From positions 1-64,000 of the forward strand of contig NW_017386012.1 in assembly GCF_000237925.1 (NCBI RefSeq): a DNA stretch of 64,000 nucleotides, in the 5' to 3' direction. Within the stretch, counting starts at the first letter, position 1, and every line of letters starts with the position of its first letter. This DNA comes from Schistosoma mansoni (Eukaryota; Platyhelminthes; Trematoda; Strigeidida; Schistosomatidae). Below, piece by piece: positions 1 to 11,325 of this stretch. The position numbers and the translations under genes were made by a program. A model generated the notes under the pieces. That model did not search any database, was not told where the DNA came from, and saw nothing but the letters and a program-made list of their open reading frames with translations.

Positions 1-808
1 ACGAACACTGTATACAAAGTCAGAAACGTTTTAGCGTCGAGATGCCTAAAAGCCCTGCGTATGGACCATAAAGTCCTAAAACCTTTGGCGGCTATTGCAC
101 GGCAGTGTGCAGTAGTCTTTAAGTCTTGACTAACGATGACGCCTAAGTCATTGTGTGCCTGAACAATAGGTAACTCAGTGTTATTCATCGTGTATGTATC
201 TGTACCCTGGTGGCCAATATGCATCACAATACACTTGGAAGTGTTTATCGGCAATTGCCAGGTTTGGGACCATTCAGATAATCTCTCCAGGTCATTTTGA
301 ATTTCTAAGCTATCGCCCTTGCTTTGTATCGCTCTCCATATCTTGACATCATCAGCATAGAGTAAGACCGATGACGATAGTAGATGAGGGAGATCATTTA
401 CGTACAGGAGGAATAACACTGGCCCCAAAACTGTACCCTGGGGGACTCCACTAAGCACAGTCCCCCAGCTAGACAACTTGGAGTTCACCCTTACTTTTTG
501 TTGACGCCCAACTAGGAAGTCTTTTATCCACATCAATAGATTGCCTCCAATCCCGACATTCCTTAGCTTATATAACAGCCGGTTATGCGGAATCTTGTCG
601 AAAGCTTTGCTGAAATCGATGTAAGCTACGTCTATAGGTAACTTTTGGTCCTTAAGAGCGCACCAGCTTTCACGAGCGACTAATAAGTTTGTGAGACAAG
701 AGTAACCTGTTCTAAAACTATGCTGCTTTTCGGAGAGGATCCGGTTTTCATCGAGATACTTTAACAGTTCCTTCCGAATAATCTTTTCTAAGATTTTAAC
801 AACAGCCA
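1..808 (-). mobile_element. CR1-like non-LTR retrotransposon fragment (reverse transcriptase)
   Basis: On the minus strand this stretch is collinear, without indels, with 33982-34789 of the larger CR1-like copy and differs by scattered substitutions. It covers reverse transcriptase blocks including IDFSKAFDK, SGVPQGTVLG and the catalytic LLYADDVK. Similarity ends abruptly at about 808, so the copy is truncated on its 5' side, as is common for target-primed retrotransposons. Its 3' part lies beyond the left edge. The reading frame looks open within the window. It is a dead fragment because the endonuclease and the start of the reverse transcriptase are missing. Confidence 0.9.
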
Positions 809-2930
809 TAAACCTGGAAAATGTCTATATTATTTCTATTAAACGTTCATTTACTATTATTTATGCACAATAAATTTCAACTGTCTTGAAAATACTTGCA
901 TTACTTAAAGGTTTGAAATCAGTGACTCATATAAAGAGTTTTAAAAATCTGCGGTTAAGTGGAGAAAGGAACTCATTGTGTCAGCAATTTGATGCTTATT
1001 TTTAAAGTTCCTTGACTTTTTTGAATTTTCGGTCTTGAAAGGTAATACAGAATAGGAGTTAGCAGCTCCAAATAATAGTTTTATATACCACAAACCGATT
1101 CTAAATTACCTTTTAACCTAAAGAAATAGAGCGAAGATTATTTAGGGCTTTTCATTTGACTTTCATAAAACGAACTGAAAGAAAAACATGTAGTCTCTTC
1201 TCTCGTGGTTGACTTCACTTTAGCATGTTTGTTTCATATCTGAAACAAGAACTTATTTGCATTCCATATTCATTTTTTGACCCATATACGTTGAGCAGCA
1301 TAGTTCGGACATTATTTCATTATGAAGTCATGAAGTTTTTAACAAATAGCTTATAATATTCAAAATCCTTCGCCAGAGTCTCCGAACAGTCATCCATAGT
1401 TATGAGATCGATACCATCCATAACACTTGGGCCCTGATTATCCATAAATTAAGGTCAGATTTTAAGCTAAAGATATTTCACTTTTGTGAACATATTTGAA
1501 TCTTCAGAACGACCAACTTCATCTAATACATTTTTTGGAGGCTGGTTTATAAGAATCACCACTTTTTCCACTAAATAAAAAATCTTCAATATTTTCTAAC
1601 CCTATCCCGTCACTCTCATTTTATGTATCTTTAGACTTTGATGTCATCCACACGTTGCAGAACTGAAACGTTTTCTACCTTGCGTTAACCCATTACTCGA
1701 ACTAAAACCAGTAGGTGGCATCAAATTACCGGCTGGTAAGCCTTATTATTCACGGACTTTTGTGAAAATAAAGCACTCTTTAGTACCATATACCCCTTCC
1801 TTTCACTGGAAAAGCCACGGAAACAATCTCTGACTTTGCTACAAATATTGAATGTGTCTAGTTTCTCTCTTCGATTCACTCAAAAAATATTATTTAAGAC
1901 TTTCTTTCAACAGGATCTTTCTTTTTTCTTTTAAAATCTGGTCTTTCCTTGCGATGATTATTTTGTCAAACATTAAAAACTTGTTATAAAATTGATTACT
2001 CTTATTCTTAAAGATAGTCTTTTCCATATGATTAGGAGTAATTGTTCGAATAATCTATTTGAACAATGTGACAACAGCACCATTAGAACTGAATAAACGA
2101 TGATCATCAACTAAGTGCTTATTTTTTAGTTATAGACTGAAATATCTGTAGCGCCTTTCCATTATTTTAACCTTGGAGTACCTTAGAGGCGTACCAAACA
2201 AGGTTGCTATTTGTCTGTAGATTGTATTGCATTCAATAACTGGATGCTTTAAGTAACTTCATTAAATATCGTTCACAAGGACGCAGGTACATTCACTTTT
2301 TATAACCTTAGAAACTGAGTTCCGACAAAGTCTTAAACGTTTTCGTTTCTATACTGATATTGTTATCAACTCTGTTACTCTGAGGTTGATCTTCATAAAT
2401 TAATCTTGCTGTGCTAACGCGCAGTCAGAACGTGAAGAGGTTTTTTTAAGAGGCGTGTCATGTGACACGGGATTTATAATTTATCCCTAACTTTACTGTT
2501 TGGCGTTTATTTTCTCTCATTTTTCTGCCCATTTAAGAAATTGTATGGTACTCATTATGCTGACTTCACATGGGTGGCCATACAATACTTTAGATTTTAG
2601 CCAGTAGTAAAGACTCATAACTAGGATCGAAATTTAGGACATCAAAAAGGTAGTGTAATGTATGCCAAGTTAGAAAATGATAAGGTAAAGCCAAAACCTA
2701 TGGTAGATGACTGTCTGCTTGATGAGTATGAAAAAGGTGAAGATTTTATTCGAAAGAATGTGAGGATGTTGATAACAAAATATTTAAGAACCCAGAAAGA
2801 TACCACAAGCATTACTAACAACTAATTTACAAAGTTTGAAGAATTGATTAATAGGGCCACTGTAGAATGAGAGATTAGATGCATACCTTTGCGTATAAAG
2901 TTGTGAGGTAAGCAGATGAATTTCTAACCT
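809..2930. other. AT-rich stretch with no recognised gene
   Basis: No long reading frame, repeat family shared with the rest of the window, or RNA gene was recognised here. Stops are frequent in all frames. It may hold old mobile-element remnants too decayed to identify by eye. Confidence 0.5.
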
Positions 2931-2939
2931 TTTTGTAAT

Positions 2940-4620
2940 GCATAAATTATCAAATTGTGCCCCCTTTAGATGCTTTTAAAGATATGTTATGGCCGAATTT
3001 GGGATAATTTTCTAATAATGAACCATCGATCGTTTTGCATCATCCGTTTGCGAGCCACGTAAAACAATGCTCGAAAATGTGTTTGGAAAGTGCTTGGTTT
3101 CGTCGGCCGATATAACCTGCTCCACAAGGTCTGTTGAACTGATGTAAATTCTCCAGCTCTTAGTGAGGCTAAAATGGCTATAAGTAACCTAAAGCGATGG
3201 GGACCAGAAGGGCTTCATGGACTAACCTCTGAGATCTTAAAGGATGATGGTCCAGTTTTGGCGGTCAGATTAAATGAAATCTTAGCTAAAATCTGATAAC
3301 TGGACGAAGTCCGATCTGACTGGTTTTGATCGTTGATCGCCCCACTCATATAGGAATAATGTAGTGTCTAAAATATTAGTTTCAATAATACTTTGACTTT
3401 TATTTAAAACTCGTGAAGTGCAAACACGAGAAAACCGGTATGGTTTCAAACCTAGACGTGGACGTAAAGACCCTTTGGTAGGTTCTGGAACATAAACATA
3501 ATTTTCGAAGTAACGCTATATTCGTATCCCTCGACCTCAAGGCGGCGCTCGACTCTGTTGATTCTAAGGTTTTGTGGCATTGCCTGTTGGCAAAAGACGT
3601 GACAAAAAGTACATTAATGTTGCACAGGCTCTATACTTGAAAACTAATGATTGAGTCAGAGCTTATGGAGAACTGTCATCAGAATTGTTGCCTCAACTGG
3701 CATTTATCAGGGTTGTCCGCCTTCCCTATTTCTATTTAATGCTGCCAAACACATACTTTTAGGGATAACACTCTTGTCGTCTGACTTTTCAGGGGTTGAC
3801 TTCTTACCAGAAGATTTATCTATTCACTTACAATACATAGGTGATGTAGGTGTATTCAGTGAAGACTCTGATAAAATGAAGTCTTCTGACAACCCTGAAC
3901 AAAAATGCGAGAACTTTCGGGATGTGGTTCTCTCCCTCCAAGTGCAAGAGGTTACTTTAGTAGTGGTTAAATTCACCCCTTAAATTAGTGATTGGTAGTG
4001 AAGTATCTGAACACATTGATCCCTCCACTTATCTTGGGATTATCACCTGTACTGATGACCTGGTATCGGACAAAATCTTGGCAAGAATTCAAAAGGCTGG
4101 GTTGGCTTTTACTAACCTGCGTCACTTGTGACGTAGGGGAAATATCCGTCCTTAAAACAAGGGGAGAGTTTACTGAGCAGCACTTTGTCGCGCTCTATAT
4201 TATGGATGTGAAACATAGCCATTAGGAGTAGAGAATATTCTTAGGTTACTTGTATTCAATCATAGGTGTCTAAGAATCATTACTCTTGTATTTTAAGACT
4301 ATGGAGTAATCAACGCCTGGTTTAAGAAGACAGCACGAAATAAAAGTGGGAAATCGATTGATGAGGTAGTAAATATTCATCAACTGAGGTGTTGGAGACA
4401 TGTGATATGTACACCAAACCACCGCTTACCTCGGCAGGCGATGTTTTCTGGTGTAGGACTAGGATAAAAGAATCCTGTAAGTGGCCAGTACATGAAGTCA
4501 TTGATAATCAGGCTTAGCCATGTAAATGGGTACTGACTACGTGATTGAGGTCTATATGATCAACAAAACCGATGGTTAGGAACTTTGAATGACATAGCTC
4601 AAAATCATTTGCAACGGCTC
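2940..4620 (+). mobile_element. Decayed RTE-like (SR2-type) non-LTR retrotransposon
   Basis: Translation in shifting plus-strand frames gives ordered pieces of an RTE-type reverse transcriptase. A fingers segment with AISNLKRWGPEGLHG lies near 3175-3230. A palm segment SLDLKAALDSVDSKVLWH lies near 3530-3580. A QGCPPSLFLFNAA block lies near 3705-3745 (QGCPLSPFLFN in the copy at 25.5 kb). From about 4010 to 4560 come the C-terminal modules (TYLGIITCTDDLVSD, and the region equivalent to FEHRCLRRIAHI in the 14.9 kb copy). Several frameshifts and stops break it. The catalytic YxDD is degraded to YIGD near 3837. It is an old, inactive copy. Confidence 0.75.
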
Positions 4621-6210
4621 ACGTGCATCCATTTTTTGTCTTTCCTTAGGTTTTAAGCTCCCGAATCTTTCATAATTTTTCTATCGTTTTTATTCTGTTG
4701 ATTCATATTTTTTTCTCGAATCGTACCTCTTATGTCTAGTCTTTTCTAGTACCACCGATACTGCTAATATTTTTACTTTTCTGGTATTTATCCCGAAAAT
4801 TTCACTTTTTCTATGCTATTCGGGTACGGTAACTTAAGCCGATGTACATACTTTTCAGGTTCTACGATATTCCACACTGACTGATCAACTGGAGTAGATT
4901 CTGCAACTTTTTTGCATGTCTGGAGTTTTCAAACTCTTTATTATATAATCGTATCTTTCATCTTTCAACTTACAAATTCATTTGTCGATTCAAAGTAGAG
5001 ATGAATAAACAGATTGATTGAATAATATCGTTGACAAGAAAGTTTTTTTGTCCAACTGTTTTTTAATTTACTTCAATGACATAACAAGTTGCTTTCGTTG
5101 TGTAACATTTAAAAACAAAGCGTTTCAAAGAGTGTACGGACTTTAGGGAGATTCATATCTGAAATGATTATATCTCTATTCTTTCTCCCAAGTTTATATC
5201 TTTATAGCGATATCTTTTGCTGAATACTATTCGAACCATGTTCCACCTATTACTTGAAAGGTCAAACTTGGTTCACTATTATTTACTGAGTAAGTATGAC
5301 TGAAGGTGTACAAAATAAATCTATATTCTGTAGATAAGTACTATAAAGAAAAGCATTGCACGTAATTAACACTTATATAGCCAGAAATAAAGACCTCAAA
5401 TATTATTCATCTGTTGAATTTGGATGCTTGATGTAAATTTAAATGTAATGAAAGATTTCTTTTTAGCAAATTTTGCGTTACAATCCATTGACTTGAATAT
5501 GCTAAGTCATATATCAGTAGATTGTAGGGGTTTTTTTGGAATTTTGGTTATGTTCGCATAAATCGATCTCAGTCGAGGAATCATTGAAAACCAATGGGCA
5601 TGAAACAGCTGTTATGTCATAGTATGCAAACCTTGGAATGTGAACACTTACGACGCAACAAGGAATTTAATGAAAGCTAGAAAAGTCCCATACTAACACG
5701 AAAAAGCTCTGTATTGTTCCGTGGTTTTCAATGATACTAGACTAACATCTCGTATCACTTGTATTATAGACAGAAACATATGGTGTTGAATTCTATGTCT
5801 TGCGTTACTGAAAGAATGTTTATACTTGAAAGTTGCCCAAACGTCATCAATTTAGACTCTAAATTTTAGTTATATTACGTAGTTTACTTTGTGAATCGTA
5901 TTTATAAAGATGCGAAAATTCGTACGCTTCTCGCCGATTAATTAAGGAGATGCCCGTTTATTTGTATTTCATCAGGTTGATTCATTAAATCTATTTACGA
6001 TTTAAAGACTCTCATTAGATACAATTTCATCATTCAGCTTGTGATCTGTGATCTTCAATGAGTGTTGCAAACAAACAAAGGCTAGACTATTTTAGGTCCT
6101 ATCGTCGTCACTATTTATCGGTAGGGAAATTTTTGTGTTTCAAGAAACACTCATAATCTGTTATAGACCTAAATATCTAACTCTGTGTTACTGTTTCGAT
6201 TATTAATCGT
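4621..6210. other. AT-rich stretch with no recognised gene
   Basis: Nothing recognised: no reading frame with family similarity, no repeat shared with other parts of the window, and no tRNA-like fold noticed. Confidence 0.5.
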
Positions 6211-6682
6211 GGTCTGTTAGTTTTATTTATTTTATTTAAACACATAAATATTGGTACAAGGAAGCACCAGATACATATGCGCCACACAAATCTCATTTGA
6301 TTTGTGTGAGGGCTGTGATACTGCCCAGGTGGTCAAACCGAAGTAGTTGGTTTTCTTAGGGGGCCACAACCGGAGCCTTTGACCTAAAGGTCTGATCCAC
6401 AAGGCAGTGGAGCATCATCAGGAGATGCAGTCCCATGGTAGCCGGTCATCAACGATTGATTCATAAGTCATTTGCTTCCTTGGGATACTGGAGCCTATGT
6501 GCTCCATTGGTTTGGAATCAGGGTTTTCCAACTCCTCTAGGTTGACCCTCCATGTCCAGCAACCCGGTTAAAGCGCCGAACATTCGCTTTTCGTCCTCTC
6601 AATTTCGTAAGGAACAGTAATTCCACGAGAAGGCAGTGAGTAGGAATTCCCTGGCAGAGGGTATATACGCGTGTTAGAGTGA
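6211..6682. repeat. Interspersed repeat R3, copy a
   Basis: About 470 bp that recur at 19505-20120 and 38829-39440. Shared blocks include TATTGGTACAAGGAAGCACC, GATGCAGTCCCATGGTAGCC and TTCGCTTTTCGTCCTCTCAA. All copies run in the same direction on the plus strand. No coding frame is conserved between copies. The class of element is not known to me; its natural orientation is undetermined. Confidence 0.8.
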
Positions 6683-7020
6683 TGATCGTTTGACTTTATA
6701 GTTTAATAAAATGTACATGATATTCTCAATGAATACGGGAACTAAGTATTTTTGATGAAATGTATGAAATACTCACGGAATGTTGACTTTTCTTTAAGAA
6801 GGTGCTGTATTGAACAGAATATCTTCTATTAAACAAATTAAATATCGTATTGAAAATCTAGAAGTTTTCAAAAATAACAGAAATTTGAATTATCATTTGG
6901 CCTTTCTGTGCTAATGAAAATATCAAATTCTTGAAAGCTCTTGTAAAGTCCAATCTTTGATTTATTACTCAAACGATTGCCAATGAATTAAATTTAGAAA
7001 ACCTATCATTGAGAAGTTAG

Positions 7021-7215
7021 ACATTAACGCCGTTGGATGCCGGCTTGGTGGTCTAGAAGTTAAGCGTTCGCTCGCGAGACTGATATTTCCTGGGTTCGAA
7101 TTTGACGAGGCGTGATCGTGGATACACACTGCTGAGGAGTCCCACAATAGGACGAAACGGCCGTCAAATGCTTCCAGGTTTTCCATAGTAGTCTAGCTTC
7201 AATTGACTCATGATT
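7021..7215 (+). mobile_element. Hammerhead SINE, family B (copy B1)
   Basis: A tRNA-like head (7034-7110) has an A-box-like GGTGGTCTAGAAGTTAAG and a B box GGGTTCGAATTTG. It is followed by a type I hammerhead core at 7122-7176: CTGAGGAG, a GTCC/GGAC stem II, GAAA and a GTC cleavage triplet. The base after the cleavage site differs from the consensus (CAAATG in place of CAGTG), so stem I is weakened and cleavage is doubtful. The 3' part TAGCTTCAATTGACTCATGA is the family's right terminal inverted repeat. A matching left arm is not evident. Confidence 0.8.
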
Positions 7216-7557
7216 TAAATTATAAAACTACTTATTAATCGATAATCATTAAGTTATGGACTAAAAAATTGAACTATGAATGTGACAACTTAAATATTAA
7301 TTGTTCAATAATTCTGTGTTCAGATTGTTTATCGAATTATTCATGACATACCAATGAAGCGATACTAAAAACTATCATATTTAATAATCTAAGGTATATA
7401 AACATGGGTATATAGACTTAGTCTAAGCAACCTTTAGACCACAATCACATGGTCATTGTTTATGTAATGATCAGTAACTGAATAAGTGCCATGTCTTGTG
7501 TGTAATTCATGGACATTTAAGAATTCATACATACTACATAATTCACAAAACATGATT

Positions 7558-7558
7558 T

Positions 7559-7589
<31 letters not shown>

Positions 7590-7590
7590 A
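7558..7590. repeat. (TA)n microsatellite
   Basis: An uninterrupted TA run apart from one TAAA break. Flanking sequence 7200-7740 is AT-rich and holds nothing else that was recognised. Confidence 0.9.
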
Positions 7591-7739
7591 TACGTCAACT
7601 TCACTAATCATAATTTTTCATTGAAACTTCAAGTATATCCATTTAGACAATAATCACAATTGAGTACACGATGTTTATTCATTTCAATAACTTTCTACCA
7701 TTAAGTGAAACTCAACTCCTAGCAAAATGTCATTTCATG

Positions 7740-7980
7740 TAAAGATGGTGGTTAGCAATGGAATCTAGTGTTGTGTGGTGTACTTAGATCGATATAACTA
7801 GTATATGACGATGGTCAGACATAGAATGTATTTGGGCAGAAGACCGATAAGCAAAGAACTGAAATGAAGCGCAATTGGTAGGAAAATGCATAAACAATGA
7901 AATTAGAGAAGATGCATTGATATTTACAGAAAGGAACAGTGAAGATTGAGACAATTGATTGTTATTTTGCAAACTAACTA
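7740..7980 (-). repeat. Family A ribozyme scrap plus repeat R5 (minus)
   Basis: 7740-7775 resembles the 3' end of the Sm-alpha-like unit (AAAGATGG...GCAATGGAATC). The reverse complement of 7784-7975 aligns with 11800-11975 (matching blocks around AATCAATTGTCT, TTCTGCAAATAT and TACATTCCATGCCC). R5 is therefore a roughly 180-bp repeat module with further copies at 10740-10935 and 23040-23215. No function is recognised. Confidence 0.6.
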
Positions 7981-7990
7981 TTCATTGTAT

Positions 7991-8345
7991 GGTAAGCAGA
8001 GATGGATAGTGGCTAGCAGTGGAATCCAGTTTGACGCACGTTTCGTCCTATTTGGGACTCGTGAGCTGGATGTACCTGCATCTCAGAGTTGATGTTCACT
8101 CTGGGACTCGAACCCAGTACCCTCGCTTCAAACGCCATCACGTTATCCACTCGGCCACTGAGTCCTGATAGCCACTTGCTTGTGCGATGGGGTGAAGTTC
8201 AAATTCAATTAGTCACTATCCATCTCTGCTTACCATGCTTGTGAATTAAGGCTATATCGAAGCAATACGCACAGTATGCACATATGCCAATTAGAGACTG
8301 ACCAGTTGCAGTCCTAAGCATCAATGGGAAGATTCAAACAAACAA
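7991..8345 (-). mobile_element. Sm-alpha-like hammerhead SINE, family A (copy A1)
   Basis: The reverse complement of 8080-8165 is a tRNA-like head with an A box TGGCCGAGTGG and a B box GGGTTCGAGTCCC. The hammerhead region follows at 8021-8072 with stem II GTCC/GGAC and GAAA. The conserved CTGACGAG core reads CTCACGAG here, and three extra A residues follow the cleavage triplet, so self-cleavage should be lost. Both changes recur in copy A4. The unit is bounded by inverted repeats of about 26 nt (7990-8016 and 8210-8236) and ends with a tail module (8236-8345) that is also found alone elsewhere. Confidence 0.85.
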
Positions 8346-8643
8346 TACTAATTGAATTTATTCATTGTATGGTTATCAGAATTTAATTATTGCTTAAATA
8401 GATTCCATTGTTCCCAACTGGTGTTCTGTTCACTACACTAGGGCGATGCGTTTCTTTTTATTTGGAAATATTCAAACAACCAATACAAGAATGAATAATA
8501 TATCATATCACTTAAAGTTTCTTTTGAATCTATTCATCATTATATTATTACGTAATTCAGAATTGAATATTCATTTCAGTAGTTTACAGGTTTTCACACT
8601 AAAAATTAATTATAATATGATCGATGGTCAACATGTTGCTATC
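8346..8643. other. No recognised feature
   Basis: AT-rich sequence. A 75-codon open frame from 8446 has no recognisable similarity and its end overlaps the left arm of an inverted repeat, so it is not called as a gene. Confidence 0.4.
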
Positions 8644-9405
8644 TTACATCAACTCGGCGCTGAAATACTGTGAAACTATTCGCTCTAATTTAGACGAAAG
8701 TTTTTATATACTTTAGATCTCTTTCTTGATATTATTTAATTCAGCATTATAATTAAAATCATCTATGTTATGTCTCGATAAGAATAGTAAATGGTAACTT
8801 TATGCTCCATTTATGAACCAATACTGTACATATTTTTATTTTTATCGTATAATTACTAAGTAACTAAACTATTCATATTCATGTCCCCCTTATTATAAGC
8901 TTTTTTTGAACTATAAACTATTGTTATATGATTTACCAATCCTGAATTATGCCCTTTCTATCACTTACTATCTCCCCTATTCACAGCCACATTTGGCTGA
9001 ATCTTGTACAAATGTCGTTTCTTATTCTATGGTACAATGTGGTCCGTTTGATTGGTATATAAACTCAGTATGTGTGAAATATAATGACTCATATCACAGA
9101 GGCTGTTCTGGACTTAACTGGTTGGACAAGGAAGAAGCAGGACCGACAAGTACTCTAGACTGCTCGTTTGGGTTTCGTGTGTCATAGGTCCGAACGACAA
9201 ATCACTTTTCTCTAATTGGCGGCATCATCACGTTATATATGAACTGAGCACACAGGCAGACAGCAAGATATAACAATCTACTTGTTATGTTCATATCTTT
9301 TTTATTGTTCTTATAAGTTTATCAACTATAAAAATGATTCTATAAGAACTTTCGTCTAAATTAGAGTGAATAGTTTCACAGTATTTGGGCGCCGAGTTGA
9401 TGTAA
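8644..9405. repeat. Inverted repeat of about 60 bp flanking a solo LTR
   Basis: 8644-8708 and 9341-9405 are inverted copies. The 57-nt cores at 8644-8700 and 9349-9405 differ at only a few bases. The solo LTR 8766-9275 lies between them with its own target duplication, so the inverted repeat is older than the LTR insertion. Without the LTR the spacer would be only about 130 bp, which suggests a small foldback element. Confidence 0.8.
8766..9275 (+). mobile_element. Solo LTR (family L, copy 1)
   Basis: 510 bp beginning TGTTATG and ending TATAACA, the TG...CA ends typical of LTRs. Flanking 5-bp direct repeats ATCTA (8761-8765 and 9276-9280) are a perfect target-site duplication. A TATA-box-like TATATAAACTCAGTATG lies near 9056-9072. 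Homologous copies stand at 51222-51739 (plus) and 18088-18587 (minus). No internal retrotransposon sequence is present, so this is the product of LTR-LTR recombination. Confidence 0.93.
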
Positions 9406-9600
9406 AACATTAAATAAGAAGAAGAATATGTATTCGTAAAATCTCAGCCAGTGAATTTGAAGTAAATCCAACGTTTCGCCTGACAATCTGGTCCAAGCTT
9501 TTTTCAAAGGATGAATTTTGTTTAGGTAAAAGAATTTCAAAACAAGAGAAAGAAAAAAAAGAGAAACATTTCCATTTTGATGATAAAAGTCACAATATTC

Positions 9601-9855
9601 AGAAGAGGTTTTGTGGAGATTTCAGTATTTTTCATAGTTGAAATCATGAGTCAATCTGTTAAGTGCTCTGGGCGAGACTGATAGGTCCTGGGTTCGAATC
9701 TCGCGAGTGCGTTATCGTGAATGCGCACTGCTGAGGAGTCCCATAAAAATGGGACGAAACGGCCGTCCAGTGCTTTCAGGTTTTCCATAGTGGTCTAGCT
9801 TCAATTGACTCATGATTTCAACTATTAAAATATTCCTTGAATTACTATTCCTGAA
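9601..9855 (+). mobile_element. Hammerhead SINE, family B (copy B2, compact, intact core)
   Basis: Perfect 22-nt inverted repeats (9634-9655 and 9804-9825) bound a shortened unit of about 190 bp. The tRNA-like head is cut back to the anticodon-to-B-box half (GGGTTCGAATCTC at 9690). The hammerhead at 9723-9773 has all core bases: CTGAGGAG, GAAA and GTC. Stem I GCACTG/CAGTGC is perfect. Stem II GTCCCAT/ATGGGAC is a 7-bp helix, longer than in the other copies. Outside the 22-nt repeats lies the family's outer end, TTTTGTGGAGATT. This copy should be able to cleave itself if transcribed. Confidence 0.88.
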
Positions 9856-10110
9856 ATGAGGGAGATGGGAGGGGTAATTACGTTTAAATCTCGATAAACA
9901 ATTCGTTCAATTGTTCATATTTATAATTTCCATGATGATAAAATATAAAATAAATATTATGTAATCATTTTTTAAACTGATTCATAATAAGTTAATTCTG
10001 GTTAAATTTAGACAAAATGATTCGATTGAAGTACCTAAAAAAAGGATATATAATTAGTCATATTATAAGATTCAGTCTAAATATACTTTCAGATGAAATC
10101 ATACAATTCT
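9856..10110. other. No recognised feature
   Basis: AT-rich spacer between two hammerhead repeats; no gene or shared repeat recognised. Confidence 0.4.
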
Positions 10111-10135
10111 TTCTTTTTGATATTAAATTTGTTGA

Positions 10136-10460
10136 ATTCATGGAAAACTTGGAAACACTGAATGGAAGCTTTGTCCCCACATGGGACTCCTCAGCACTGC
10201 GCATCTACGATCCCGCACTCGTGAGATTCGAACCCAGGACCTACCAGTCTCACGCCAGAGCACCTAACCGATAGACCACCAAGCTGGCATATAACAGCGT
10301 TAATGTCTGACTTTAATCAATTCATGAAATCGTTCACTGCTGAGGAGTTTCATATTGGGACGAATCGGCTGTTCAATGCTTTGAGATTTTTCAAGGTGGT
10401 CTAACTGTAATCGATTCATGAATTTAACTATTAAATCACTACAATCTACACAAAACCCCA
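10136..10460. mobile_element. Two opposed hammerhead units, family B (copies B3 minus and B4 plus)
   Basis: The minus-strand unit 10136-10315 has a full tRNA-like head (B box GGGTTCGAATCTC) and a hammerhead at 10155-10203. GAAA there has become CAAAG-like, so it is probably dead. Directly adjacent, 10325-10460 on the plus strand holds a second hammerhead region (10333-10381). CTGAGGAG is kept there but GAAA is changed to GAAT. The right end carries the family terminus (AAATCACTACAATCTACACA then AAACCCC). Together they form a foldback structure in which both arms contain ribozyme sequence. Confidence 0.8.
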
Positions 10461-10739
10461 TTTCTGATATTAAATCATTTGTTTATTTGATATAAGAATG
10501 AAGTTTTAAATGTAGAGATTTCTGTCATTGAAATATATTCAAACTTAAGACTTATGTTCTAAATATGTCATAGTATTCACAATTTGTCATAGGAAACTCA
10601 GCATTTTTTATTTTAGAATACTTTAGGCCATTGTGTAGAGAACGAGAACATAGATGAGGACAACGAAGTTTATTTGGATACAAAATAACCACTTGTCTAA
10701 ATAAAACATGAGAACAATACAGTAATGACTTCATTTGCA

Positions 10740-10935
10740 AAATGTCAATCAATCGTCTCAGACTTAATTATTTCCTCGTTTCCACACCATTCCTTCTCTA
10801 TTCTCGTCCTCTTTTCTTAGATCTTCTTAACCTTCTGCCTTCAGGCACTTCATTTTCGATTGATGACATATACTACTTATATCTGTCAACATCAGTAGCA
10901 CATACCAAAATAGGATAATTAAAACATTATGTATA
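10740..10935 (+). repeat. Repeat R5, plus-strand copy
   Basis: Shares ordered blocks with 11790-12000 and 23040-23215 (TCAATCAATCGTCT; the TTCGATTGATGACATA block corresponding to the 23.1 kb copy). Function unknown. The flanking 10461-10739 and 10936-11099 hold nothing recognised. Confidence 0.6.
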
Positions 10936-11099
10936 ATATAATAAACGTATAACATGGAAGAAGTCACCAACTTGAAAGGTTTTATATATTAGATAAATTC
11001 CTTATCTAAACTAATTAAATATGCTCAAAATAACATAAGAATAATATACATTATGGAAAGCTACATTTGACACTATTTGTTTTTAAAATTATTTATTAA

Positions 11100-11325
11100 G
11101 CAAAGATGAATTGTGGCTAGCAGTGGAATCCAGAACGCGCGTCTCGTCTTATTTGGGACTCGCCAGCCTGATGTACCTGCATCTTAGAGTGGATGTTCAT
11201 CCTGGGACTCGAACCCAATACCGTTCGTTTCACACGCCATCGCGTTACCCACTCAGCCACTGAGTCCTTACAGCCACTTGCTTGTGCAATGGGGTGAAGT
11301 TTAAATTCACTTAGTATTGTTTGTT
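11100..11325 (-). mobile_element. Sm-alpha-like hammerhead SINE, family A (copy A2)
   Basis: Minus-strand unit with a tRNA-like head (11205-11268) and a hammerhead region at 11130-11180. The core reads CTGGCGAG in place of CTGACGAG and GAGA in place of GAAA, so the ribozyme is inactivated by at least two core changes. Confidence 0.8.

Noticed and set aside
3651-4225. Two short plus-strand frames as independent genes
   Set aside because: Their sequences are pieces of a frameshifted RTE-like reverse transcriptase.
8080-8165. tRNA genes in the SINE heads (also near 7034, 10205, 12540, 13806, 42546)
   Set aside because: A and B box-like motifs are present, but the sequences do not fold into complete cloverleaves with proper acceptor stems by eye and always sit inside repeats; they are tRNA-derived SINE heads.
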